Below, piece by piece: positions 23,641-32,103 of a DNA stretch of 64,000 nucleotides. Both the position numbers and the translations under genes were made by a program. The stretch is from the NCBI GenBank assembly GCA_035384565.1, contig DAOOIT010000011.1:54741-118740 (forward strand), written 5' to 3'. Below the pieces are notes generated by a model. That model was not told where the DNA came from and made no database searches. It worked only from the letters and a program-made list of their open reading frames with translations. Every line of letters begins with the position of its first letter. Position 1 is the stretch's first letter. The DNA comes from Planctomycetota bacterium (GTDB lineage: Bacteria; Planctomycetota; PUPC01; DSUN01).

Positions 23641-23675
23641 GCGACGGTCCGGCCCTGATACCGCTCAGTGCATCC

Positions 23676-23708
23676 GAAGGCCCGCCTCGCCCAACGAGGC
23701 GGGCCTTC
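23676..23708 (+). terminator. Hairpin terminator after argG
   Basis: A perfect 14-bp stem (GAAGGCCCGCCTCG with its complement) and a 5-base loop, 35 bases after the argG stop. There is no T-run, as is frequent in GC-rich genomes. It probably serves both argG and the convergent DUF5615 gene. Confidence 0.75.
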
Positions 23709-23761
23709 GCGCGCCCAAGCCGCTCCGCTCCCCAGAATGAATGCCACGATTCTGCCCATAG

Positions 23762-24118
23762 TTACCTTCGGCGTCGGACGCGGGTGGGGTCCACTATGAT
23801 CAGAGACCCACGGATGTGGGCCTCGCCCAGGGTCGCTAGAACGCTCTCAACGCGGGCCATCACGGCCTGGATGGTGCACTTGGGCATACGGACGACGACA
23901 ATGCCCTGCGACTTCGCCGGGGGAAAGAGAAGGACATTGGCGAAGTGCCTGTGATTGCCGGACAGCACCACGCGAGCATCCCGGTTTGCCAGGGCAAGAA
24001 CCTCGGCGTCGGAGGCGCCTGTGCGGCCGATTTCGCGCAGGTCAAGGGCATCGTGGCCCGCCTGACGCAGGCGGTGCACGAAGGACCGCGGGAGGTTCTT
24101 GTCCACCAGGAGGCGCAT
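23762..24118 (-). CDS. DUF5615-family PIN-like protein, probable toxin
   Basis: 118 residues. It has the DUF5615 start MRLLVDKNLPRSFVHRLRQAGHDALDLREIG, with the first PIN-type acidic residue in VDKNLP, then SDAEVLALANRDARVVLSGN and the late strand GIVVVRMP. The family is a PIN-like nuclease fold usually paired with DUF433 antitoxins. It starts 2 bases after the stop of such a gene. RNase activity is inferred from the fold only. Confidence 0.85.
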   Translation of the reverse strand: MRLLVDKNLPRSFVHRLRQAGHDALDLREIGRTGASDAEVLALANRDARVVLSGNHRHFANVLLFPPAKSQGIVVVRMPKCTIQAVMARVESVLATLGEAHIRGSLIIVDPTRVRRRR

Positions 24119-24120
24119 GC

Positions 24121-24345
24121 TCAGTGGGTCCCGACGGGCTCGAACTCCTCGCGGGCCAGCATCGCCGCGTACTCGATGGCAGCCAGGACGTCCTCACGGG
24201 TCAATTGGGGGTATTCCTCGAGGATCTCCTCCACGGTGTTCCCCGCGGCCAGGAAGTCGAGGATGACGTACACGGGCACGCGGGTTCCGTGGATGCATGC
24301 CTGCCCGCCGCAGACCGCTGGGTCCGCCGTGATCCGGTCAATCAT
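24121..24345 (-). CDS. DUF433-family probable antitoxin
   Basis: 74 residues of the DUF433 type: MIDRITADPAVCGGQACIHG followed by TRVPVYVILDFLAAGNTVEEI, a small winged-helix-like DNA-binding domain. DUF433 proteins pair with DUF5615 nucleases. The ATG at 24345 has GGAGG 8-9 bases upstream and is preferred to a GTG at 24375. Its promoter begins inside the end of the SUMF1-like gene, and such antitoxins commonly repress their own operon. Confidence 0.85.
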   Translation of the reverse strand: MIDRITADPAVCGGQACIHGTRVPVYVILDFLAAGNTVEEILEEYPQLTREDVLAAIEYAAMLAREEFEPVGTH

Positions 24346-24443
24346 CAGGATATCCTCCGGCGCCACTCGTGCCACTAGGAGCCTGCGGCTAGAATCGCGG
24401 GCGTCGCAGTCCCACGCGGATTCTTGGACAGGCTGCTAGCATC

Positions 24444-24472
24444 AGTGTAGAGCATCGCAGCGCGGGGGTCAA
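24444..24472 (-). promoter_or_regulatory. Promoter of the DUF433/DUF5615 pair
   Basis: Minus strand: TTGACC (24467-24472), a 17-base spacer and TACACT (24444-24449). The -35 overlaps the stop codon of the upstream SUMF1-like gene. Confidence 0.7.
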
Positions 24473-25992
24473 GCCCCGTCTTCACGCCTCACACAGAACG
24501 CCACGCTCCCCCCGCCTGACTTCTCGATGAGGTCGCTGCGCCGCTCGCCGGTGCCCCAGCCGCCGGGCGTCACGTGGGTGCAGTGCGGCCAGCCGTTGCC
24601 GGAGAACACCAGGTCGCCCTCGGGGAAGAGCATGCGGCCGCGGCCGTCGTAGGAGAGGCAGGCTGCACGGGCGGGAGGCGGCACCTCGCCCAGGCTCCAG
24701 AAGAGGCTGGCCGAGGGCTCGGGGGCCAGCGGGCGCTCGCAGCAGCGCGTCACCTTGTCGCCCTCGATGCGCACCTGGGTGTAACGCTCCTGGCTCGAGA
24801 AGAAGGGGCTGAGGGTCTTGAGGCAGAACGAGCCGGCCCGCACGGGGGCCACGCCCTCCAGGTCGAAGCGCCAGCGCACCGCGTGGCCCTCGGCCCAGGC
24901 CTCGAAGAAGACCCTCTTGCCTGCGTGCTCGCGAAGATAGCTGATCCGCGTGCCGTCGGCTTCGGCCTTCCAGGGCACAAGCCAGTCGGCCTTGGGGCGG
25001 CTCGGCCACGAGTTGGCCCCGCCGAACTCGTCCCAATCGCCTTCGGGGCAGTCGAGCACCCACAGGCTCTCGGGGAACCAGGGCACGTAGATGGCGAAGG
25101 TGCTGCACTGGTAGGGCACGAGGCGGATGGGAGCCTTGAGGTAGAGGTCTTGGCGGATGGCGACGGGCTTGGGCGGTTCGAAGCGTTCGACGCGATAGGC
25201 GGGCGCCGCCACAAGGTCGGCGGGCGGCCTGTCGGCCACACAGCGGAAGCCGCTGTCGTAGATGCGCATCTGGCTCGACCACGACAGGCGGTTCGAGGGG
25301 AGGAACGAGTAGGGCTGGCGGTGGCAGAAGGCGCCACCGGCGAGGACGGCGGGCGACGGGTCGGCGGCGGTGCCCGCCCTGTTGGTTTGCGGGAAGACGA
25401 CCTTGACCCACTCACCGACAAGGCCGTAGCTGCCGAGCCCGAACGGCCCTGTGTCGGGATACGCGCCCACGGGGATCGCCACGGCCAGGCTCACGTTGCC
25501 CGAGTTGCGGAAGCACAGGCCGTCGCGCCACTCGCTGCCCCAGGGCCACAGGCGGCCGTCGTCGCCGCGCCAGGCCCGCTCCCACTCCGCCTCGGTGGGC
25601 AGCCGCTTCCCGAGCCAGGCGGCGTAGGCGGCGGCATCCTCCGAGTTCACGCCCACCATCGGCAGGGCGAGGTTCTCGGGGGCGAAGTGATGCCACCCCG
25701 TCAACTCGGCCCAGCCCACGAGCCAGCCGTTGTAGAGGATGCTGTAGCCCGTCGCCTGCATGAAGCGCAGGAACTGGCCGCGGGTGACTGGGTGCTTATC
25801 CATCCAGAAGGCGGGCACCTCCAGCTCGCGGCGGTCGGCGTGGAAGTGCAGCATGTCGGGGTGGACTCCCGCGGCCCGTGCCTGGGCCGCCTTCTCCTCG
25901 GGCGTGAGGCCGAAGAGCACCTTGCCGGCGGGCACGTGCACCATCGTCCGATCGAGTTCCTGGGGGTCGTAGTTCGCCGTCACGTGGCTCAT
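24469..25992 (-). CDS. SUMF1/FGE-sulfatase-like domain protein with C-terminal extension
   Basis: 507 residues. Residues ~15-265 follow the SUMF1 fold (MVHVPAGKVLFGL, FWMDKHPVTRGQFLRFMQATG, GKRLPTEAEWERAWRG, GLVGEWVK, YDSGFRCVADRP). The following ~240 residues are beta-rich and unfamiliar. True formylglycine-generating enzymes hold a C-x4-C copper pair; the equivalent stretch GGAFCHRQPYSFLPSNRL has a single Cys, so oxidase activity is doubtful and a binding role is more likely. No sulfatase is encoded nearby. The ATG overlaps the pseudouridine synthase stop by ATGA and has GGAGG upstream. No signal peptide. Confidence 0.8.
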   Translation of the reverse strand: MSHVTANYDPQELDRTMVHVPAGKVLFGLTPEEKAAQARAAGVHPDMLHFHADRRELEVPAFWMDKHPVTRGQFLRFMQATGYSILYNGWLVGWAELTGWHHFAPENLALPMVGVNSEDAAAYAAWLGKRLPTEAEWERAWRGDDGRLWPWGSEWRDGLCFRNSGNVSLAVAIPVGAYPDTGPFGLGSYGLVGEWVKVVFPQTNRAGTAADPSPAVLAGGAFCHRQPYSFLPSNRLSWSSQMRIYDSGFRCVADRPPADLVAAPAYRVERFEPPKPVAIRQDLYLKAPIRLVPYQCSTFAIYVPWFPESLWVLDCPEGDWDEFGGANSWPSRPKADWLVPWKAEADGTRISYLREHAGKRVFFEAWAEGHAVRWRFDLEGVAPVRAGSFCLKTLSPFFSSQERYTQVRIEGDKVTRCCERPLAPEPSASLFWSLGEVPPPARAACLSYDGRGRMLFPEGDLVFSGNGWPHCTHVTPGGWGTGERRSDLIEKSGGGSVAFCVRREDGA

Positions 25993-26558
25993 TTCCGTCC
26001 TCCAAGCAGCGCTGTGGCCTCGCTCTCGCTCAGGAAGCGCCAGCTTCCCGACGGCACATCGAGGGCCAGGGGGCCCATCTGCGTGCGCTTCAATTCTACC
26101 ACTTTCAGGGGCGTGCCGAACTTCGGGTCGCGCAGCGCGCCGAACAGGCGGCGGATGTGGCGGTTCCTGCCCTCGTCGAGGGTCACGCGGAGGCGCGACT
26201 TCGGCCCCGCGCCGCCGAGCGTTTCGACGCGGATGGCCGTGAGCAGTCCTACTGGCGACGGGATGCCTCTGCGGATTGCCTCCAGGTGCTCCGCGGTGAC
26301 GCGCCCGCGGACCCACACCTCATAGGTCTTCGGGCAGGCGCCTGGCCGCGTGAGGCGTTCGACCAGTTCGCCCTCCTTCACAAGGAGCAGCAGCCCCGTG
26401 CTGTCCTGGTCCAGCCGGCCGACCGGCACCCAGCCGCCGGCCAGCGCCCAGTCGGGCAACACGTCGTACACGGTCTTCCGCCCGCGCTCGTCGCGCCGCG
26501 TCACCACGACGCCCTTGGGCTTGTGAAGCATCAGGATGCGCCCCTCGGGGAGACTCAT
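25989..26558 (-). CDS. Pseudouridine synthase, RsuA/RluE family
   Basis: 189 residues. The core has the catalytic Asp motif GRLDQDSTGLLLL, the opening MLHKPKGVVVTRRD and the closing EGRNRHIRRLF, typical of RsuA/RluB/E/F synthases that modify uridine in rRNA. No N-terminal S4 domain is present, so it resembles the short RluE form. It lies between IMPase and SUMF1-like genes with 4-base ATGA overlaps on both sides, an unusual operon partnership for an rRNA-modifying enzyme. Confidence 0.9.
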   Translation of the reverse strand: MSLPEGRILMLHKPKGVVVTRRDERGRKTVYDVLPDWALAGGWVPVGRLDQDSTGLLLLVKEGELVERLTRPGACPKTYEVWVRGRVTAEHLEAIRRGIPSPVGLLTAIRVETLGGAGPKSRLRVTLDEGRNRHIRRLFGALRDPKFGTPLKVVELKRTQMGPLALDVPSGSWRFLSESEATALLGGRK

Positions 26559-27358
26559 GGCCTTCTCACCAGGTCGCGGAGTTCCTCGTAGATGCCCGGG
26601 GCGGCGGCGAGGGTGTTCCACTCGGCCTCGGAGGTCTCGATGGCGTCGAGCACGGCGCCGGCCTCGCGGAGGATCACGGCTGCCGCCGCAATGTCCCAAC
26701 TGCGGAGGCGTTGCTCGTAGAAGCCCGTGAAGCGGCCGCAGGCGACGTTGCACAGGTCGTAGGCGGCCGAGCCCATCGCCCGCACCTTGCGGACGCGGGG
26801 CGCGAGGCGGCCGATCTGCTCCACGAAGTGAGCCACCGCGCCCGGCCGCGCGCCAAAGCCCGTGCCGATCATGGACTCTTCGAGCGTCGTGACCGTGCTA
26901 GGCCGAATGGCTTTGCCGTTGAGGGTGGCGCCCCGGCCCGCCTCGGCGACGAACAGCTCGTCGGTCGGCGGCGCGTAGACCACCCCGACCAGCGGCTCGC
27001 CGAGCGACTCGAGGCCACGGGGGAATGTCGCCGCCTGGCCCGTCGGCCGGCGGTAGCAGGCGACGGAGGTGCAGAAGTACGGCATGCCGTAGAAGAAGCT
27101 CACCGTGCCGTCGAGGGGATCAATGATCCACTGGCAGTCACCGTCGTCGCCGAGAGCGCCCGCCTCCTCGGTGAGGATGGCGTGGTGGGGCCAGTCGCGG
27201 CGGATGATCTCCACGATGGCCTGCTCGCACAAGCGGTCGGCCTCGAGCTTCACGTCGTTGCGCGTCGCCTGGTCCACGTGGAGCAGCGTGCCCCAGAGGC
27301 GCTTCTGGATGTCGCCCGCAGCCCGCGCCGCGGCGAGAGCGGTATCCGCCAGCGTCAT
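26555..27358 (-). CDS. Inositol monophosphatase family protein
   Basis: 267 residues with the two family signatures: WIIDPLDGTVSF (metal-binding Asp pair) and WDIAAAAVILREAGAVLDAI. The Glu of the first metal site is in ILTEEAGALGDD. The substrate could be inositol phosphate, histidinol phosphate or 3'-phosphoadenosine phosphate; the sequence does not decide. The ATG at 27358 has GGAG six bases upstream. It is the first gene of the three-gene overlap set. Upstream, 27359-27504 holds a family C palindrome. Confidence 0.9.
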   Translation of the reverse strand: MTLADTALAAARAAGDIQKRLWGTLLHVDQATRNDVKLEADRLCEQAIVEIIRRDWPHHAILTEEAGALGDDGDCQWIIDPLDGTVSFFYGMPYFCTSVACYRRPTGQAATFPRGLESLGEPLVGVVYAPPTDELFVAEAGRGATLNGKAIRPSTVTTLEESMIGTGFGARPGAVAHFVEQIGRLAPRVRKVRAMGSAAYDLCNVACGRFTGFYEQRLRSWDIAAAAVILREAGAVLDAIETSEAEWNTLAAAPGIYEELRDLVRRP

Positions 27359-27418
27359 TGGTTGCTCCGTCCCTGAAACAGCCTTGGTTGGATCGAGACG
27401 GGTACCCTGATCGCGAGG

Positions 27419-27495
27419 AGGATGAACGGAGGGTTGGAGGATTGGAGGGCTGCCAGTCACCCCTCCATTCATCCAATCCTCCATCCATCCCTTTT
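27419..27495. repeat. Interspersed palindrome, family C copy 2
   Basis: Left arm rich in GGATGAACGGAGGG and GGATTGGAGGG, right arm in CCCTCCATTCATCC and CCATCCATCCC. It lies a few bases after the stop codon of the DUF4091 gene and upstream of the IMPase gene. Confidence 0.8.
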
Positions 27496-27504
27496 CATGC
27501 GCAG

Positions 27505-29117
27505 TCACGTCCTCAGCAGCTTTCGGCGCGCGGCCTGGAGCCAGCGCCCGTCCTTCGGGAAGTCATCGAAATCCTTCAGCGGCGCCAGCAGCGCGCCGTT
27601 GCGGGGCACGCCGAGGGTCTGGAGGAGCGCGTAGTCCTGAAGCGACTCTCCCAGCGGATCGAATCGAGCGGCCCGCCGGGGCCGGGGTAGACCTGGAACG
27701 TGTCGCCATAGGCCCAGCCCGGCCACGCCAGGCCGTCGGTGACGGTGAACGGGTCAATCAGTTGCTGCGTCTGGCTCTTGTACCAGTAGTTGTAGCCCCA
27801 ATGGAGGAATCCGCCGACGCCGAAGCGGTAGAAGAGCCAGCCGGCCATGCGGGCCTTGGCGAGCGGCGTGTCGAGCAGGCGGTTGAGGAACTTGCCCCGC
27901 GGGCCGCAGCAGAAATACGTCCAGCACGGGATGCCCTCCTCGACGAACTGGCGCGTGGTCGAGATGCTGGGCACGGGGGTGTCCACCAGTCCCTCGCGGC
28001 CGAAACGGATGTCGGACAGAGCGTCCATCGTCTTCATCCAGGGGGCGAGTTCGCGCACCATCGCGCGGGCGGCGCGGTAGTTGGCCAGGTGCTCGTCGCC
28101 GTGCGGCTCGTCTGAGATGTGGAAGAAGGAGCGATTGAGCAGCTTCTCCTCGCGCAGGAAACGCTCCAGGGCGGGGAGGAACTGGGCGAGGAAGGTGCGG
28201 TAGGTGGGCGACGTGGCACCGGTCTCGGGCGGCCAGAGGAGCCTGCCGCCGTCGTGGCGCTCGTAGATGCGGATGGCGTGCTTGACGCCCCATTGGGTGA
28301 AGAGATGCGTCCACTCGAAGTGCGTGATGCCGCACTTCTTCGCCAGCCCGATCCAGCGCCGCACGAGGCGCCAGTCGAATCTGTATTCATCGTGGGCGGC
28401 ACGTCCCCGTCCCGCGTTCTTCTTGCTCTGCCTCACCCCCAGGAGCTGCGTCGGCCGCTTCACCCCGTCGAGCGGCGGGGTGAAGGCGGGCACGTAGATC
28501 GTGTCGAGGCCATGCTCGGCGTAGTTGCGCAGGTAGGCTTCGCAGACCGGCCAGAAGGCGTGGGAGAATGGCTCCACCTTGTACCAATCGCAGAGCGCAT
28601 CGGTATAGAACCAGTGCAGCGCGTGGAAGCCTCTGCGTTTCGCCAGAACCACCTCCGAGACGATGACCGTGGCCTTCAGCGGCCGCTGCGGCTTGCCGGC
28701 GGCGAAGACCTCGACCTCGATGCCGTGCGGCCCTGGCCTCGCTTCCTTGAGCACCGTGACGGTGAGCCAGAAGGCGGCCACCTCGCCGGGCGCGACCCGC
28801 GCAGCCGACTCGGGGAAGAGCGGGTCGGGCACATAGCCGGGGATGCGGCCGACGCCGTCCAGTTCCTCAACCGGCGTCGCCGTATTGTGATGCGGCACAG
28901 GCACGCAGCCCACGCGCCGCACCTGCACGGCCAGGCCATCGGCTGCGGCGGTGCGCACCGCGACCTCGACTGGGTCATGTCCTTCCACCCGCACGCCGAC
29001 CTGGAACGCCGCCTTCTCGCCACGTGCCGCAGGCAGCACGAGCGCCCGCCCTCGGCCCGGCGCGCTCAAGGGAAAGAGGCGCTGGAGCGACGAGGCAAGC
29101 CAGGCCGTGATCCTCAC
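27505..29117 (-). CDS. DUF4091-type glycoside-hydrolase-like protein, frameshifted near the C terminus
   Basis: About 535 residues when the frame is repaired. An N-terminal beta-sandwich (to ~165) is followed by a TIM-barrel-like region (HALHWFYTDALCDW, HFEWTHLF, SFFHISDEPHGDEHL with a likely catalytic Asp/Glu) and a DUF4091-like end. After PGGPLDSIRWE the frame runs into unrelated sequence and reads on to 27576. The conserved continuation (SLQDYALLQTLGVPRNG to KLLRT, stop at 27505) is in another frame; one missing G in the GGGAGAG tract at about 27650 explains it. It begins with GTG in a GTGA overlap with the GH29 gene. Confidence 0.75.
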
Positions 29118-30118
29118 TTCGCGCCCTCCTTGCGCAGCAACTGCCCGATGCAGCGGAGCGCCGCCTGCTCCTCAGGATGGATGTCGCCCCAAGGGCGCGG
29201 CCCGACGTTGAGCATGAAGGTGGCGCCGCGCCGATTGGCCTCCTTCAGCTTCGCCACGATGTCGGCGGGGTCCTTGACGGCGTGGGCGCGGGGGTTGTAG
29301 GCCCAGCCGCCGTTGAGGTTCCACCACACGGCCTTCGGCTTGTCGCCGATCTCGGTGGTGTTGAAGCCGATGGTGTTCTCGCCCGGCATGTCCAGCTCCC
29401 ACACCTGGTAGTCTTCGCCCTTGAGGGGGAGGACGTGGGTGTTGTTGACCACCACGGCGTCGGGCTGGAGCGAGTGGATGAGGTCGTAGGTGCCCGCAAG
29501 GTCCCAGGGCCCGCGGGCGGGGAAGTAGAGCTGCTCGTCAGGCGTCTCGAACTCGCAGCGGGGCCAGTAGCCGTCGAAAAGAATGCCGCCGATCTTTCCG
29601 AAGCGGGTGCAGAGCTCGCGGATGTGTCCCTGATAGTAGGCCACGTAGGCCGGCCAGTCGTTACGGTAGGCGGGATGCGTCCAGTCGAGGATCGAGTAGT
29701 AGAAGTGCAACGCCAGGCCACGGTCGCGCAGGGCCACGGCCAGCTCGGCTAGCGGGTCGCGGCGGAACGGCGTGCGGGTGATCTTCCAGTCGGTCGAGGG
29801 CGTGTCCCACAGGCAGAAGCCGTCGTGGTGCTTCGAGGTGATGAGGAGGAACTTCTGCCCCGCCTCGAGCATCAGGTCGGCCCACTCCTCGGCGCAGAAG
29901 CGTTCGGGGTTGAACTGGCCCAGCCGCTCGCGGTAGGTGGCGAGCGGGATGCGCTCGGAGTAGTAGACCCACTCGCCGCGGCCGTTGAGGGCGTAGAGGC
30001 CCCAGTGCACGGAGAGGCCGAATTTGGCATCCACAAATGCCTTGACGCCTTCGGGCGTGGCCTGGAGCCGCGCCGCGCTGGTGTCCTCCACCACGAAGTC
30101 CTTCTTGTTCACGTTCAT
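29114..30118 (-). CDS. Alpha-L-fucosidase family (GH29) glycoside hydrolase
   Basis: 334 residues covering the GH29 barrel: FGLSVHWGLYALNGRGEW, LLITSKHHDGFCLWDT (substrate-binding His pair), and the nucleophile Asp182 in GGILFDGYW. The family releases L-fucose from glycans. It lacks a signal peptide and the C-terminal beta domain found in many members, so it probably works on imported oligosaccharides. It is fourth in the minus-strand transcript from 32465, 12 bases after the SUMF1-like lipoprotein gene, and overlaps the DUF4091 gene by 4 bases. Confidence 0.88.
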   Translation of the reverse strand: MNVNKKDFVVEDTSAARLQATPEGVKAFVDAKFGLSVHWGLYALNGRGEWVYYSERIPLATYRERLGQFNPERFCAEEWADLMLEAGQKFLLITSKHHDGFCLWDTPSTDWKITRTPFRRDPLAELAVALRDRGLALHFYYSILDWTHPAYRNDWPAYVAYYQGHIRELCTRFGKIGGILFDGYWPRCEFETPDEQLYFPARGPWDLAGTYDLIHSLQPDAVVVNNTHVLPLKGEDYQVWELDMPGENTIGFNTTEIGDKPKAVWWNLNGGWAYNPRAHAVKDPADIVAKLKEANRRGATFMLNVGPRPWGDIHPEEQAALRCIGQLLRKEGAK

Positions 30119-30130
30119 GCACGTCTCCTC

Positions 30131-30994
30131 TCACTTCTGAGCCGGCGGAGCGGGCCGAACGCAGCGGAAGCCAATGAGGCCGTTGCGGTCGGCGGCGAAG
30201 CAGACGTCGGTGAACTCGGGATACTCCTGGTCGCGGTAGGCGGAGCGGCACTGGGTGGCCTTGGAACTCCACGCCCCGCCGCGAATGACGCGGGTGTCGC
30301 CCTTCTCGGGGCCGCGGGGGTCGCGCTCGGGGCTTGCCTTGTAGTAGTCCTCGGCGTAGTAGTCGTGGCACCACTCCCACACGTTGCCGTAGAGGTCGTA
30401 GAGGCCCCAGGGGTTGGGGAGCTTCTGGCCGACGGCTTGCGGGGTGCGCATGCAGTTGTCGCGGAACCAGGCGTAGTCGCCGAGCTTGCCGGGGCCGCTG
30501 CCGAAGAACCAGGCTGTCGTCGTTCCTGCGCGGCAGGCGTACTCCCACTCGGCCTCGGTGGGGAGGCGATAGCCGTCCGCCTCGAAATCGCAGCCCCACG
30601 TCTTCTCGTCGTAGGCGGGCCGAAGCCCTTCCTCGCGGGAGCGTGCGTTGCAGTAGGCGGCGGCCTGGCGCCAACGAATCTGTTCGACGGGGTTCCTCGG
30701 GTCTTTCCACAGCGACGGGTTCTTGCCCATCAGCCGCTCGTATTCGGCCTGGGTCACTTCATGAATGTCCATGTAGAAGGCGTTGAGCGTGACTTGATGT
30801 GCCGGCTCATCTCCCTCGTCGTTCCTCTGGCTGCCCATGGTGAAGGTGCCGGCGGGAAGGAGGGTCAGTCGCACACCGCCCTTGGTCGTCGCGATGCCGG
30901 ATGATTTCGCGGGTGGGGACGCGCGTTTCTCGCCGCAAGAGGCGAGGATAAGAGCAACGGCAAGCAAAGCGGCGAGAGCTCCGGAAGTTGTCAT
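30131..30994 (-). CDS. SUMF1-domain lipoprotein
   Basis: 287 residues. A lipoprotein signal (ALILASCGEK, with lipidated Cys) is followed by a SUMF1 domain: LTLLPAGTFTMGSQRNDEGD, FYMDIHEVTQAEYERLMG, YRLPTEAEWEYACRAGT, LYDLYGNVWEWCHDYY, IGFRCVRP. The last third lacks the C-x4-C copper pair of formylglycine-generating enzymes, so it is probably an anchored binding protein. The ATG at 30994 is chosen; an ATG at 31036 with a better AAGGAA site would add 14 residues. The gap 30995-31116 shows only a possible leader. Confidence 0.85.
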   Translation of the reverse strand: MTTSGALAALLAVALILASCGEKRASPPAKSSGIATTKGGVRLTLLPAGTFTMGSQRNDEGDEPAHQVTLNAFYMDIHEVTQAEYERLMGKNPSLWKDPRNPVEQIRWRQAAAYCNARSREEGLRPAYDEKTWGCDFEADGYRLPTEAEWEYACRAGTTTAWFFGSGPGKLGDYAWFRDNCMRTPQAVGQKLPNPWGLYDLYGNVWEWCHDYYAEDYYKASPERDPRGPEKGDTRVIRGGAWSSKATQCRSAYRDQEYPEFTDVCFAADRNGLIGFRCVRPAPPAQK

Positions 30995-31116
30995 CGTGAG
31001 CCTATCGAACGACCTTTCAGGGGCCTGCTGTGCCATGCCAGCGGTTCCTTCGCGATGCGTCAAGCCCTTGATCGGTTGCTCGACAAGTTCGCAATGACGA
31101 GGGGGGGGTGCCACGG

Positions 31117-32103
31117 TCACTTCTCCGCCGGCGGCAGCCAATCGTAGTCCCAGTGGTGGCCGACCCAGCCTGGTGGGCTGAGGGTGAGCGTGGCGCCGTC
31201 GGCCACGCGGACGATGCAGAGGGGGCTGTGGACGCGCCAACTGCCCTTGGGCGGAATCTTCACGTAGGCAATGTAGCGCCCGCAGTGGGACCAGCGGCCG
31301 CACGGGTCCTGGCCCATCGCCTCGGGCGGAAGCGTCACGATCTTGCCATCGGTCGCTTCCGGCAGCGAGGGGTCGAACTTGCGCACGGCCAACGAGTTGC
31401 CTGCGTTCCAGCACATCCACTTGCCATCAGGCGAGAAGGCGGGGTGACACTCGCCCGCCTTCTCGGGATGGTTGGGCAGCTTGCGGATGGCGCCGCCCTC
31501 CGAGGGCATGATGTCAATCGTGTACTTGCAGCCCAGGTAGTCCCGTATCTCGAAGACGAACCACTTGCCGTCGGGCGAGAGGTCCACCACGCTTACGCGG
31601 CGCTCGACCTTGATCGGCTCGGTCGCCTCGCCTGTTGCCACGTCTTTGTAAACGACGCCGCGCTTCTCGCAGGCCACGGTGCGCTTGCTGTCTGGCGTCC
31701 ACACGTAGAAGCCGTCGAGGCGGCGGGTCTTGAGGGTCTTGGCGTCCACCACGAAGTCGCCATAGTTGTAGGTGAACATCGAGCCATCGGGCGAGGTGCG
31801 GGGCGTGCGCTCGTCCTGGTCGGGCGTGTCGGTGAGCTGCTGGAGGCCGGAACCGTCGGCATTGATGATGTACAGGTCGCGCGGCGGATAGGCCCCCTTG
31901 GGGTCGGGCGGCTTCTCCGGGTGCATGGCGATGACCAGGCGGTAGCCTGTGGCCCGGAGTTCCTCCTTCAGGTCCTTGATGCGCGGCTCGCCAAAGGGCT
32001 CACACCGGGCGGGCACTTCCCACGTCGCCCGAAGCGAGGGCGTCTCCCCGCCGCATGCCATTGCCCCGATGCCCAGCAGGAGAAGCGGCAGAAACCACCT
32101 CAT
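31117..32103 (-). CDS. TolB-like beta-propeller lipoprotein
   Basis: 328 residues with a lipobox (LLGIGAMAC). Four or more PD40-type blades are visible (INADGSGLQQLTDTP, LSPDGKWFVFEIRD, FSPDGKWMCWNAG, GRWSHCGRYIAYVK). TolB-like propellers bind proteins or sugars; a link to glycan capture at the envelope is inferred from the downstream GH29 and DUF4091 genes. AGAGGAA lies 6 bases before the ATG, which overlaps the Smr gene by ATGA. Confidence 0.85.
   Translation of the reverse strand: MRWFLPLLLLGIGAMACGGETPSLRATWEVPARCEPFGEPRIKDLKEELRATGYRLVIAMHPEKPPDPKGAYPPRDLYIINADGSGLQQLTDTPDQDERTPRTSPDGSMFTYNYGDFVVDAKTLKTRRLDGFYVWTPDSKRTVACEKRGVVYKDVATGEATEPIKVERRVSVVDLSPDGKWFVFEIRDYLGCKYTIDIMPSEGGAIRKLPNHPEKAGECHPAFSPDGKWMCWNAGNSLAVRKFDPSLPEATDGKIVTLPPEAMGQDPCGRWSHCGRYIAYVKIPPKGSWRVHSPLCIVRVADGATLTLSPPGWVGHHWDYDWLPPAEK

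Noticed and set aside
24469..25992. SUMF1-like protein as a sulfatase-activating enzyme
   Set aside because: The copper-binding Cys pair is missing and no sulfatase gene is in the window.
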